64,000 nt of DNA from Trachythela sp. YZ-2020 (GCA_016169945.1 JADLSH010000395.1:8336001-8400000), one strand, 5' to 3'. Numbered from the stretch's first letter, positions 10,130 through 19,738 are shown. Notes: generated by a model from the sequence alone, not told the origin. Numbers and translations are program-made.

Positions 10130-10963
10130 ATGTTTTGTTCAAATTGTGGTTCTCGCATGCAAATTACATTTAAATTTTGCCAGTCATGTGGAAAAGGAAA
10201 CCAACAAACAAACCGAGATGTTCGGAAAAGTAGTGAAGCCTCGAACGCAGCGTCAAGAACTTACACGAGTGGAAATAACAGCGCCGAAGTGTCAGCAGGA
10301 ACGTCTTTTAAAGATTTTATGACAAAGAAAAATCTCGCATTTTAAACCATCAAAAAAGCTTCGTCTCTCAGATAAACAAGAAGTAACTATTAACATCGGG
10401 TTGATGGAATTGAATGAAGAAGGGTTGGCATCTCCTTTAAGAGGTAAAAGCTTGCCTGTTAAGATTGCGAAGGATGCAGACTACAAAACGCTTCTAGAAT
10501 CAGCTATGAAGAAACGTAGTGATTATGACAAAACATTTGACTCTGAACGCCAATACAAACTCGTGTACCCGGATGGACAATCAGCTCAGATAATTCCAGG
10601 CTGTGTTCAGACTTTAACTGTTGAGAGGTACAAGAAAGGTCTCGGCAAAAGCTATGGCCGACTTTCATTATATTTATGTCCATTTTTTCCGCTGTCAAGC
10701 GATGACAAGACAGAAGAAGATTTAAGTAATTTATCATCCTGTGAGAGTGAGTGTGATGAAACAGCTGAGAGCGAGGTCAGTGGAACTGCAGGTGGGGGTC
10801 TTCGTGCTGGTGGCTCTGTTGCTGCTGGTGGTTCTTCTGTTACTGGTGGTCCTTCGGTTACTGATGGTCCTCATGAAACAATTACAATTGTAGAGGCAGG
10901 CGAAGAAGACTCATTACCAACATATTTGTTTCCCGAAGACCTGTTCTCGGCAACTGATTTTAT
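10130..10963 (+). pseudogene. Zinc-ribbon N-terminal exon of a HECT E3 ligase gene
   Basis: It starts at ATG 10130 with a double CxxC zinc ribbon (MFCSNCGSRM, then FCQSCGKG). A Ser/Thr-rich linker and a Phe-Lys-Asp-Phe segment follow. The frame is lost by a one-base slip in the A-rich stretch at about 10327-10333 and resumes in another frame (KKLRLSDKQEVTINIGLMEL...) through about 10963. The second part ends in an acidic Ser/Gly-rich linker. The exon ends at a GTGAGT donor (10964). Zinc-ribbon proteins joined to a C-terminal HECT domain are common in cnidarians and fish, and the HECT exons follow on the same strand. A single frameshift makes this copy a probable pseudogene. Confidence 0.65.
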
Positions 10964-11189
10964 GTGAGTACAATAATGTTAAAATTCAAACATTTTGGTT
11001 GAGGGTAAAATATTTTCAAATTGATATAATTCCAGCATGAATGAGGGGCCATCTGGCCATGCAATGGCAAGTGAACCATGGGGGAGTGTAATAATTATCA
11101 TTCCATTTGTTTACATGCAACCCATTAAGCTACAATACACCCACATGTAGATGGTGTTTCTGGATGAAAATTCGAATGGAAATTTATAT

Positions 11190-11250
11190 AGAATTGCACA
11201 ATTATAAGCCCTCTGACAGGAATCGAACCTGTGGCCCATGCACCCTACTA
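11190..11250 (-). repeat. tRNA-like (B-box) SINE fragment
   Basis: On the minus strand the text reads GGTGCATGGGCCACAGGTTC and then GATTCCTGTCAGAGGG. GGTTCGATTCC is an exact RNA polymerase III B box. No folded tRNA can be completed, so this is a SINE or tRNA-derived fragment, located in an intron of the HECT gene. Confidence 0.45.
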
Positions 11251-11454
11251 TTTTACTTACCAAAAAATTTTACTTACCAAAAAATTTTACTAACCAAAGG
11301 GAAAGTTTTGGCATTAATGGGATAATTCAGTTGTTCCAGCTGGTATAAGGACATTGTAAAATACTAGTAGGGTAACAAATTATATACATTGAATATCGCA
11401 TATCAATTCTGTACAATTTCTTCATTAAGACCAATTGGAATAAGCGAAAATTAA

Positions 11455-11797
11455 GCTGTTGAAGAAGCTATTCGGCAAAGCATTGAACAGCATGCTACTG
11501 GTCATGATGTACTTCCTGAAGAAAATCAAGCGGAATTAACCGATGCTGATTTAATAATACAAGTGAAAAGTCATTCGTCAAGAGTTGTCAATGGGAATAC
11601 AAAAGCAATCGTCGTAAGCAGATTGAATCTGTGGAAAACTGCACTTCCATACTTCAAAAGAAAAGGCTTTTTGGAAAATCATGGTCTCTTGTCTGTAACG
11701 TTTGCCACATTTACAGAAGAGGAGGATGCAGTCGATTTAGGGGGTCCGAGAAGAGAATTTTTCCATCTCCTGCTTGTGGCTATATGTAAAGATAGTG
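11455..11797 (+). CDS. HECT domain, N-lobe exon
   Basis: An open exon ending at a GTACTG donor after AGTG at 11797. The protein carries the opening of a HECT ubiquitin-ligase domain: a basic segment (IVVSRLNLWKTALPYFKRKG), then LSVTFATFTEEEDAVDLGG and PRREFFHLLL, the well-known start of the N-lobe in G2E3-like HECT proteins. HECT ligases accept ubiquitin from an E2 on a C-terminal Cys and pass it to substrates; the N-lobe binds the E2. The 5' splice junction is uncertain. The exon leaves in phase 1. Confidence 0.75.
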
Positions 11798-12089
11798 GTA
11801 CTGAGATTTTGCTACTTTAATCATAAATATTTATGACTAATTAGGCCTTGCAATGCCAAGACTACTGCTTGTTAATGGATTACAGAATATTTTCTAGTGC
11901 AAATCATGGTAATTCCCTTCTACTCCAATTAGTTTTCATTGGCTGAGCCATTAAAAAATACATGAAATAGGTCCCCAAGGTAATAATTTTATGTGCACAT
12001 ACGTCCCTCAATTAAGTGAGGCAGTCTACTTTTGATTTATATGGTGTAAAACAGAATAAACTTATTTCAGTATTTTTTATTTCCTATAG

Positions 12090-12310
12090 ATACCTCTCTG
12101 GGTTGCACAGTCCGGTGTAATATCAGAAGTTTGACAAACCATGACTACCTAACAGTTGGGCAAATGCTTGCTACCATAATTGTTCAAGGTGGAGAGCGAC
12201 CATGTTGGTTTAGTCGAGCAATATGTGACTACATCAGTAGGTGTTTAGATCGGAGCAATCCTACAGTAGAAGAGGTGCCAGATCATGCTATAAGAAATGA
12301 TTTGAATAAG
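12090..12310 (+). CDS. HECT domain, second exon
   Basis: Acceptor CCTATAG at 12089 and donor AAG|GTATAG at 12310/12311. Entering in phase 1 it joins the previous exon with no stop and reads through YLTVGQMLATIIVQGGERP, a recognisable HECT segment (small, glycine-rich turn after a helix). It leaves in phase 0. In the first 40 bases another frame (LSGLHSPV) resembles homologues more closely, so an old frameshift close to the acceptor is possible. Confidence 0.65.
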
Positions 12311-12925
12311 GTATAGGCATATAGCATAATTTTCAAGTCACAGGGGTGTATATATTCACCAGCAGGGTTAATAGACCCCCAATCCAGGAGTGGTAAGAAG
12401 AAAAAGAAATGATAATTGATGTCTGAGAAGGAGTAGTGAATGCTGAAGTCTTGAATTCCCACCACTTTCTCATCCAAACTCCTGACATTTTTCCTTTCTC
12501 CCATGGTTTAATAGAGAATATTAGATCCCCAACAGTTTCCCCTTGGTACATAAAATTTAGATCATCTGGGTTTTTCAATGAAAGTTGTAGTGATGTGTTT
12601 TAGTGATTGACCGATTGCGCCACAATCGGAAATTACCGATTATTCATGCATCAGTGTACCTGATACCAATTTTTAACCAAAGTTTGTTAAAACTATTCTT
12701 AAATTATTAAAGTTGAGCGTTTGTATGTGTATCAACGCGCAATGTATATAATGTTTACAATGTGCATTTTCTCAACAATCGGGGAATAAAGATAATTTTA
12801 CAGATGCCGATTGTCTACCGATAAAGCAAAAATCGGGCCGATTCCGATTATCGGTCATTCACTATTAATGTGTTTAAATGAACATGTAAGGTTGTTCTTT
12901 GTAAGAATGTGTGATTGTTCTTTAA

Positions 12926-13914
12926 CTCTTTCTAAACGGTAGCGTCGAATATCATCCGCCAACGCATGATGATTTTGAGCGCTTGTATATTTGGCACCCC
13001 TCACTCAAAACGGACGAAAATACCACCAATCGATCACCAATCGATTCAGCAAACACACCTGTTCTTGACTAAATCCAAACAAATCGCTAAATACATTGTT
13101 TTACAGATCTCCGTGATTTTTAACACCTTTGTAATCTGATATTTATTATTATCGTAAACTAATTATATATTCAGTACCTTTGGTCGATTATAACTTCTGT
13201 TTTAAAATCATTGTGATCTTCGCTAACACACCGTTTTATAGAGCTTTAAAAACAGTACATACTGACCAACTTTCAAAGAAACACAATAAAAATTGACAAA
13301 GTTACGGCGAAATTTGAAATGTAGCGTACGGGTCAAACCGGAATTTCAGACAAAAACAACCGGAAAAGGCCCAAACACAAACAAAGACTGTTGCTATGGT
13401 TTTTAAGTGGCGGAATTAATTCCCCAGGGTACAATACCCTATATAAGATCTTTTTGTCGGGACTGAAGCGCGTGGGCAAACCATATATAGTCAAACTACG
13501 ACAAGCGTGTGCATGTTGGAAAATTCCCGATAAATACAAAAAAATTCAAAATAAATATTTCTAAAAGCCGTATCGAACGCACGTTTTACAGTCTAAAGAA
13601 ACAGATAAAAAGCTAAATTTCGACCATTAGAAGTCTTTCAAGATATTAAAGATATTAAAAGATATTAAAGATTGTTTGAGTTGAACTGAAGTATGACTGG
13701 AGGTATGTTTGGGACTAAACTTTTAGTATTTTTGATTCTGTAATGTTTAGTCGGCAAAATAGCCCACTTTGTAAGGATTCCAATGGTGTTAATTTCATTG
13801 CCAGGGGGTAAATATTTTGCAAAGGAGATCGTACTCAAAGTGCTCTTGCGACAACTTGCGACAACTTGCGACAACTTGCGACAACATAATTAAAATGCGA
13901 CCGACCAGAAAGAG
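12926..13914. mobile_element. TTAA-flanked nonautonomous DNA element, copy 1 (piggyBac-like)
   Basis: The element begins CTCTTTCTAAACGGTAGCG and ends ACCAGAAAGAG, giving an 8-bp terminal inverted repeat CTCTTTCT. It is flanked on both sides by TTAA (12922-12925 and 13915-13918), the target duplication typical of piggyBac transposons. Inside, 13845-13885 holds four tandem TTGCGACAAC units near the right end. Similar copies lie at 16715-17655 (same orientation) and about 24140-24900 (inverted). No transposase is encoded. The copy sits in an intron of the HECT gene. Confidence 0.8.
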
Positions 13915-14199
13915 TTAATACCCTAGCTATCCAATGTAAAGACAACAGAGGAATTGGAATCTGTTTTAAACGGATGCGAATGGAGATGGGATATAGATGG
14001 TCTGCCAACAACCATAACATTGGAGAATAAATGGTGATGGAAGTGGCAAAATATTTTGTTATTATCAAATGCCAGCCAATGTTGGATCAACTCATCGAAG
14101 GCCTGAAATACTGTGAGGTACATTGTGCAATTTTAACCCAAAGCTTGCAATTTGCCAGATGCACCCTACTTTAGTTGACTTATGATATTTAGTAATTTA

Positions 14200-14400
14200 A
14201 CCTGTTAACTTGCAGTACCTACCACTGACAAGTAAAATCGTCTGGCATTAGACAATAGTTAACTAAATTAAGACATGTCTAGGCGCATTGTAAGCTAATG
14301 GGTTAACCCTTTAAGAGGCAATGCACCCTAATTTGCCCTACTTTATTATTTTACTCTGTCTAACACCAGACGATTTTACTCGTCAGAGGGAGAATGCTGC
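14200..14400. repeat. Two adjacent copies of element 'A' in opposite orientation
   Basis: Copy one, 14200-14305, opens TTAACCTGTTAACTTGCAGT and closes GCTAATGGGTTAA. Copy two, 14306-14400, is in reverse orientation (GTCTAACACCAGACGATTTT). They abut head to head inside a HECT-gene intron. Confidence 0.65.
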
Positions 14401-14754
14401 CACTCATAATTTTTGACATTGGGCAATTTGATTTTTTGGACAGTTTCTTTTCCTTTATTTTTATCCAATTAGTATTAATATGGGTTCGGGGCAGATAAAT
14501 ACTGCAGTACATAAAGAGAAACCAATCGATTAGATTCTCGTTCTTGTTGTACCTCAGGATTTATCTGCTATAAATAAAACCTCTGAATGCACTCAAATTT
14601 GGTGATGTGGTCTTAAACCTGGTATTGCCAAGCATGTTTTCCTTGTTAAGTTCCTTGTCGATTAAACTTGTTTATGTGTGGGTATGCAGCAGGGGTATTC
14701 ACTATGACCTCATGAGTCACAACAAGAATTTGCATTTGACTACTTCAATTTTAG

Positions 14755-14937
14755 GTATTTGATTTGGTATCTGGAAATGAGGCCATGGCAAATTTCCTCT
14801 TTTTAAAGAAGGATGTTTCCTTTACTGCTAGGTGGTGCGGATATTAAGTCCAGCATTTTCACCAGTTGGTAGTAACCGCCGGATGCAAGAAGAAGTTGTA
14901 ATGACTAAATTTGTCGAGTTTCTTGGTCTGTGTGAAG
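14755..14937 (+). pseudogene. HECT domain, C-lobe-side exon with a frameshift
   Basis: Acceptor TTTTAG at 14754; the donor after TGTGAAG at 14937 is GTACTG. It enters in phase 0, matching the preceding HECT exon. The first 80 bases read VFDLVSGNEAMANFLFLKKD. The frame then slips by one base and reads VVRILSPAFSPVGSNRRMQ and EEVVMTKFVEFLGLCE, close to the pre-catalytic part of G2E3-like HECT domains. The final part with the catalytic Cys is not found before the inverted repeat, so the gene is truncated. Confidence 0.6.
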
Positions 14938-15059
14938 GTACTGTGAAGCTTACACATAAGATTGTATGGATATGAGGAAATATTTACTTTAAATAGCTAT
15001 GTGGTATGAATTGTAAATCTCTTATTTTTCAGCTAATACTATTCTGCAACGCATGGAAG

Positions 15060-15457
15060 AAAATGGCCACTTCTAACCATAAAATCCTACGACTGAATCC
15101 GTCGATACATCCGTGAATTGGAAAGCCATAGGACTTTAGTTTGTCATACCCGTCCATATGCCATGCATGGTTAGGGCAAGGATTCCTATACTTTCTCCGC
15201 CGCAAACACTTCGCTCTTCTCTCTTCGCAACCATCCGGGTCCAGTTCTTTGAGGGTCTCCTGAACCTGTTTCCTAGGAACTTGAATTCCCTCGAGACGAA
15301 GGGTATGCCATACCGAACGGTAACCCCCAGAACAACCAGGGCCATTGATTTCTTGTTGAATTCGTTCACAGACATTATTGATATCGTATATGTAACATTT
15401 CTTCATCTTAAACCCATAGCAGCAAGACAGGTTTTCAGTGTTCCACAAAATCTATAA
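15060..15457 (-). pseudogene. Integrase-like (rve superfamily) exon, truncated
   Basis: Minus-strand exon with a clear integrase-type core: GYRSVWHTLRLEGIQVPRKQ (a helix-turn-helix-like region), ELDPDGCEERRAK, RRRKYRNPCPNHAWHMDGYD and FPIHGCIDGFSRRILWLEVA. The Asp in WHMDGYDKL fits the first catalytic acidic residue of an RNase-H-fold integrase, and IDGFSR the following strand. The homology stops abruptly after WLEVA at about 15060, so the second Asp and the Glu are missing. It runs convergently into the HECT gene and starts about 100 bp inside the right tandem-repeat arm. It is the best candidate for the enzyme that once moved the unit, but it is truncated. Confidence 0.65.
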
Positions 15458-15495
15458 GAATTTTCTAGTTGCCCATCACAGTTCGTACAAAACAT

Positions 15496-15559
15496 CACTA
15501 GGAATTCACTAGGAATTCACTAGGAATTCACTAGGAATTCACTAGGAATTCACTAGGAA
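15496..15559. repeat. 11-bp tandem repeat (AGGAATTCACT)x5
   Basis: Five tandem copies of AGGAATTCACT, each containing a GAATTC site, immediately inside the right tandem-repeat arm. Non-coding. Confidence 0.85.
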
Positions 15560-15850
15560 AACACAAACATTTATTTCGATGTTTCGACATTTATTTCGGT
15601 ATTTCTACATTTATTTCGGTGTTTCGACATTTATTTCGGTGTTTCGACATTTGTTTGTGTTTTGAAATATATTTGTGTGTTTTGAAATATATTTGTGTGT
15701 CTTGAAATATATTTGTGTGTCTTTAAATATATTTGTGTGTTTTGAAATATATTTGTGTGTTTTGAAATATATTTGTGTGTTTTGAAATATATTTGTGTGT
15801 TTTGAAATATATTTGTGTGTTTTGAAATATATTTGTGCACACTTATGAAT
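15560..15850. repeat. Right tandem-repeat arm (20-bp units)
   Basis: Inner units of the ATTTATTTCGGTGTTTCGAC type (about four to five copies) are followed by about nine copies of TTTTGAAATATATTTGTGTG and then the end sequence GCACACTTATGAATG. In reverse complement this repeats the order of the left arm at 9801-10041. Confidence 0.85.
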
Positions 15851-15973
15851 GGGGGCTTCGCAAATATCTATTTCTAGGGTCATGAAGTGCCTTATCATCA
15901 TAAAATTATTGAGCCTTGCGTTGTGTGCAACAGAATGTAATTTCTAGGGATTTTATTTAGTCACAGGTGATGG

Positions 15974-16302
15974 CCTAATTTTGGATTATGCAATGGCTGC
16001 TTGCGGCCTGCAGTGTAATGCAGATTATATGAGAAATACGAGACGAGATTTAACAATGCAATGTCTTTATTTTCACTCCAAAAATACAGTGATTAAAAGC
16101 AACAATAAACTAGAACTAAACTCCCATTCAAACGTCTTCCACCAAGCATGTCACTCTTCCCAGTCTCCACATCTTTTTTGAGAACGTAATAAATCTGTAA
16201 AACAACAAAACAAAAAACGGGTAGGGGTGGGAGGGATTGCATTGTTAAATCTCGTCTTGTATTTCTCATATGGCCCTTGCATAATCCAAAATTATATTTC
16301 AA
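15974..16302. mobile_element. Inverted-repeat element 'D' (MITE-like)
   Basis: The left end reads ATTTTGGATTATGCAATGG and then AGAAATACGAGACGAGATTT AACAATGC; the right end (16234-16302) is its reverse complement with mismatches. The total length is about 330 bp and it is non-coding. A single arm of the same family is at 5121-5230. Confidence 0.7.
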
Positions 16303-16317
16303 AATACTGGACTCAAT

Positions 16318-16700
16318 TTAACAATGCATGTCTAAAGCTGTAGATCCACCCTGATCTATGCTGTTGATGCATGTGTCAGGGCTAGGTCGTGGGATTGGGA
16401 TATAATGAGGATGTCGTCCAGCTAAATGATTATTCTCAACCCCATTTGTCTCAAAACTGAAACTACAGGTTTGAGTAGCGTTTGTGAACACCCTGGGTGC
16501 GCTTGCAAGACCAAGGGGAGGCATACAAACTCCCACATATTGTCTAAGGTCTATTTTGACTGAATAATCCCCCTTCTTTAACAGGTCCTTCAGCATATGG
16601 TTCCATCCCATCCATTTTGAAATGCTCGTGGGGAATCCATTGGTTTAAAAGTTTTAAATTTACTACAGGACATTGCTCGCCTCCTTTCTTCAATAGAAGG
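16318..16700 (-). pseudogene. DIRS-like retrotransposon reverse transcriptase remnant
   Basis: Across several frames the minus strand reads PVVNLKLLNQWIPHEHFKM, then LKDLLKKGDYSVKIDLR, then PPLGLASAPRVFTNA, the RT core of DIRS-type (tyrosine-recombinase) retrotransposons. The catalytic box reads III-stop-LDDILIIS: the Tyr of YLDD has become TAG. There are at least two frameshifts. The 5' side is cut by the TTAA-flanked element starting at 16711. Confidence 0.7.
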
Positions 16701-16714
16701 AATAGAGTGCTTAA

Positions 16715-17655
16715 CTCTTTCTAAAAGGTAGCGTCGAATATCATTCGCCAACGAATGATGACTTTGAGCGCTTGTATCTTTGGCGCCCCTCACCCAAAAC
16801 GGACGAAAATACCACCAATAGATCACCAATCGATTCAGCAAACACACCTGTTCTTGGCCAATGCCAAACAAATCGCTAAACACATTGTTTTACAGATCTC
16901 CGTGAGTTTTAACACCTTTGTAATCTGATATTTATTATTATCGTAAACTAATTATATATTCAGTACCTTTGGTCGATTATAATTTCTGTTTTAAAAACCA
17001 TGTGATCTTCGCGAATACACCATTTTATAGAGCTTTAAAAACAGTACACACAATATAACACAATAAAAATTGACAAAGTTACGGCGAAATTTGAAATGTA
17101 GCGTACGGGTCAAACCGGAATTTCAGACAAAAACAACCGGAAAAGGCCCAAACACAAACAAAGACTGTTGCTATGGTTTTTTAAGTGGCCGGAATGAATT
17201 CCCCAGGGTACAATACCCTATATAAGATCTTTTTGTCGGGACTGAAGCATGTGGACCATATATAGTCAAATTACGGCAAGCGCATGGCGGAAAATTCCCG
17301 ATAAATAAATAAAAATTCAAAATAAATATTTCTAAAAGCCGTATCGAAGGCACGTTTTACATCCGAAAGAAACAGATAAAAAGCTAAATTTCGACCATTA
17401 GAAGTCTTTCAAGATATTAAATTGAGTTGAACTGAAGTATGACTGGAGGTATGTTTGGGATTAAACTTTTAGTATTTTTGATTCTGTAATGTTTAGTCGG
17501 CAAAATAGCCCACTGTTAAAAAGCTTATTTTGCAAGGATTCCAATGGTGTTAATTTCATTGCCAGGGGGTAAATATTTTGCAAAGGAGATTGTACTCAAA
17601 GTGCTCTTGCGACAACTTGTGACAACATAATTAAAATGCGACCAACCAGAAAGAG
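16715..17655. mobile_element. TTAA-flanked nonautonomous element, copy 2
   Basis: Same family as 12926-13914, with ends CTCTTTCTAAAAGGTAGCG and AACCAGAAAGAG and TTAA at 16711-16714 and 17656-17659. It has one copy of the TTGCGACAAC unit plus a variant, instead of four, and a small insertion near 17515. It interrupts the DIRS remnant. Confidence 0.8.
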
Positions 17656-17739
17656 TTAATACAGGCTGTATATGATGTAGCTTGGGTGGCTGGTTCCTGG
17701 TGTGGGAAATCTTGGGTGTTGAAATCGAGTCCATTTAAA

Positions 17740-17990
17740 AGTTACAACAGCATGGCAGAACAGCACACTATCATGATTATATTTCTATAGAAATGTTACG
17801 GCAGAACAGCACACCATCATGATTATATTTCTATAGAAATGTTACAGCAGAACGGCGTACTATCATGATTATATTTCTATAAAAATATGATAGCATGGCA
17901 GAACGGCACTGTATATCGAGGATACAATAGCACAGCACTGTGTCACAGCATCATGATATTTCTATGGTCATGGTACAATAGGGAATTTAA
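17740..17990. repeat. 46-bp tandem repeat, about three full units plus degenerate units
   Basis: The unit GGCAGAACAGCACACTATCA followed by TGATTATATTTCTATAGAA recurs with period 46 at 17754, 17800 and 17846, then in degraded form to about 17990. A last echo of ATCATGATTATATTTCTATG is at 18019-18040. Non-coding. Confidence 0.8.
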
Positions 17991-18089
17991 GCTTCACGTT
18001 TGAGGGAAATGGCAAGAATTATCATGATTATATTTCTATGCACTGTAAATTCAAAATACTCATTTTGACCCACAATGTTTTCCTTAGAA

Positions 18090-18330
18090 AACGTAATTTT
18101 TACTCTTCCGAAGGGGTTAAAATTACCCCACTTGAAGAGCAGTCTCAACCCCTTCAAAGGGTTATTTCAGCTCCTATTTGCAGTCACTTTACTTTTCAAC
18201 TAGGAGTAGCTTTTGTGTAAGGGGTAGTTTTATCCTTCAAGGGGTAATGATGCCCTTTCGAAGGGTAGTTTTAACTCTTCAAAAGGGTCGTTTCAGCTCT
18301 TCAAGAGCATCATGGAATCCTGTAAAGGCT
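18090..18330. repeat. Degenerate repeats around CTTCAAAGGGGTAGTTTTA
   Basis: Variants of CTTCAAAGGG followed by TAGTTTTAAC, in both orientations, recur six or seven times at about 25-40-bp spacing. No reading frame. The stretch from 18331 to 19236 shows no gene that I recognise. Confidence 0.5.
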
Positions 18331-19236
18331 TATTTCTACTTCTAGTTTACCTTTTAAAACCACTTTTAGAAACGTTGTGGAAAGACTGACTAATGTGTAG
18401 GCCATGCACCAATCAGTACAGGAAATAATATATCCAGAAAGGAAAAATTACAAACAAAGAAGACCTTTTATAAAATTGATTTAATAATATGTCACTATAA
18501 TCTACCATACATGCATGCAAATTTAACTATTGCAAGTTTATGCAATGTTTAACTATGCTGTAACAATTAATGTCCCAAGAATTTAAAAACTTGTATCACA
18601 CCAAGAGGCAGTTTGGTGCGAAAGTCTGCTCCAAAAGTTGCATCTTTATAAACATCGCATTTCTTTGCATCTTGTAATTGTAATTGTAGACATTAATGCA
18701 CACAAAACAATAATAATAGTTGATCCTCTCGTGTATCAAAGTGTTACTACCATTACAATATCTATTTTAGGAATATTTCTACAATATTACTATTTTCATT
18801 GGGTATGCTTCTTACTACAATTTGAGCACGCTTTATCCCATTAATACATGTTTGAACAGGTCCCAACGCTCAGCATATAACATATCTTTGTCAGTAGAAG
18901 AGGGTCATTCCCTAGCAGTAAGTACTGTAAATTTACATTTTTTAATCACAATTGTGTATATGTTCTATTGGCTGATGCTCTGTTATTCTGTTATGGGTGT
19001 CGATCAAAACGGTACTCGATCCTCACTGTCAATTTACAATATGTCAGAATATGTCCAACTGACTGTAACCATTTATTACATGGGTGTGGTTGTTTCACCG
19101 TGAATAATGACCATATTATACTGCGTGTGTGAAAATGTACCAACCACCTGAGAAGGAGTATTGTTTGGAAGAAAAGATTAGGTACTATGTACATAAAATC
19201 AAATCATGGTAGCAAGTGATTGCCACTGATTTGTCA

Positions 19237-19617
19237 ATGGAAGACAAAAGGCACACAAATGGTTTATCAGCAGCCAAGTACCTGCACAGAACCTGCATGA
19301 ACAATTTTACCCTAGAGCAAATTCTTGAAGTTATGTCCCTTTTACCCCATCTGTGTCCCTATTACCGTTTTTCTGCATATTATAAATATGCAAAATTTAG
19401 ATGTGTGTGTTCTTGCAGAGAGTTTTGTACCCCAGTCGATACAAACTTACGATTGTTTTGCAAAGGAACTTGTGACGAGTCCATAAATTGCAAGGCATGT
19501 AAATCATTTCCTCGTGTAAATATTCACCACTGCATTGACTGGTACCACTGTAAAGTGTGTGAAGAAGACTATGAGTATACCGAAAAAATGCGAGCTACAA
19601 ACTGGCGAGGTTATTAA
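19237..19617 (+). CDS. Cysteine-rich hypothetical protein (possible zinc-binding exon)
   Basis: A 126-codon open frame from ATG 19237 (an in-frame TAG lies just upstream, so it is either the start or a separate exon). The C-terminal half is rich in paired cysteines and histidines: CVCSCREFC, then CKGTCDESINCKACKS, HHCIDWYHCKVCEEDYE. This spacing suggests a treble-clef or double zinc-binding fold. The N-terminal half looks helical (FTLEQILEVMSLLPHLCPYY). I do not recognise the family. It has no transposase motif and there are no obvious flanking terminal repeats. Confidence 0.45.
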   Translation: MEDKRHTNGLSAAKYLHRTCMNNFTLEQILEVMSLLPHLCPYYRFSAYYKYAKFRCVCSCREFCTPVDTNLRLFCKGTCDESINCKACKSFPRVNIHHCIDWYHCKVCEEDYEYTEKMRATNWRGY

Positions 19618-19693
19618 ATGTATTTTAGTATGTACAGTATGGAATATTCGTTTTAAAATAGTTTTGTTGCAAGTTACAGAAATTTTGTTACTA

Positions 19694-19738
19694 CTAACTT
19701 CCAGACGAAGGGCCTTCGCTCGAAACGTCGAAGGTCTT
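19694..19738 (+). ncRNA. Hammerhead-ribozyme-like motif, degenerate copy
   Basis: The core is CAGACGA (19702-19708, consensus CUGANGA with U4 changed to A), then stem II GGGC/GCTC around CTTC, then GAAAC and GTC as the cleavage triplet. ACTTC before the core and GAAGGT after GTC can pair as stem I. Hammerhead motifs are known to accompany Penelope-like retroelements, and a closer match occurs at 56083-56122 after a GIY-YIG gene. The substitution at U4 should inactivate this copy. Confidence 0.5.

Larger units (their letters stand above)
9799..15856. mobile_element. Putative ~6-kb mobile unit with tandem-repeat inverted termini, carrying HECT and integrase-like genes
   Basis: Both ends carry arrays of the same 20-bp units in opposite orientation (left arm 9801-10041, right arm 15560-15850). 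The layering is the same in each arm: an outermost CACAAGTG-like end, then AAAACACACAAATATATTTC units, then CACCGAAATAAATGTCGAAA units. Such matched inverted arms indicate a transposon or a foldback unit. Between them lie a plus-strand zinc-ribbon/HECT gene and a minus-strand integrase-like exon converging on it. Inside the unit, a TTAA-flanked element (12926-13914) and two copies of element A are later insertions. I could not find a clear target-site duplication. The association could also be fortuitous if the arrays are independent satellite insertions. Confidence 0.55.

Noticed and set aside
9807..10322. 171-codon plus-strand frame with repeated THKYIFKHT-like text
   Set aside because: It is the translation of the 20-bp tandem array and crosses into the zinc-ribbon exon in the wrong frame.
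11190..11250. Functional tRNA gene
   Set aside because: A B box is present, but no complete cloverleaf or A box at proper spacing; treated as a SINE fragment.
15611..15901. Minus-strand frames with the same repeated peptide
   Set aside because: Translation of the right tandem-repeat arm, not a gene.
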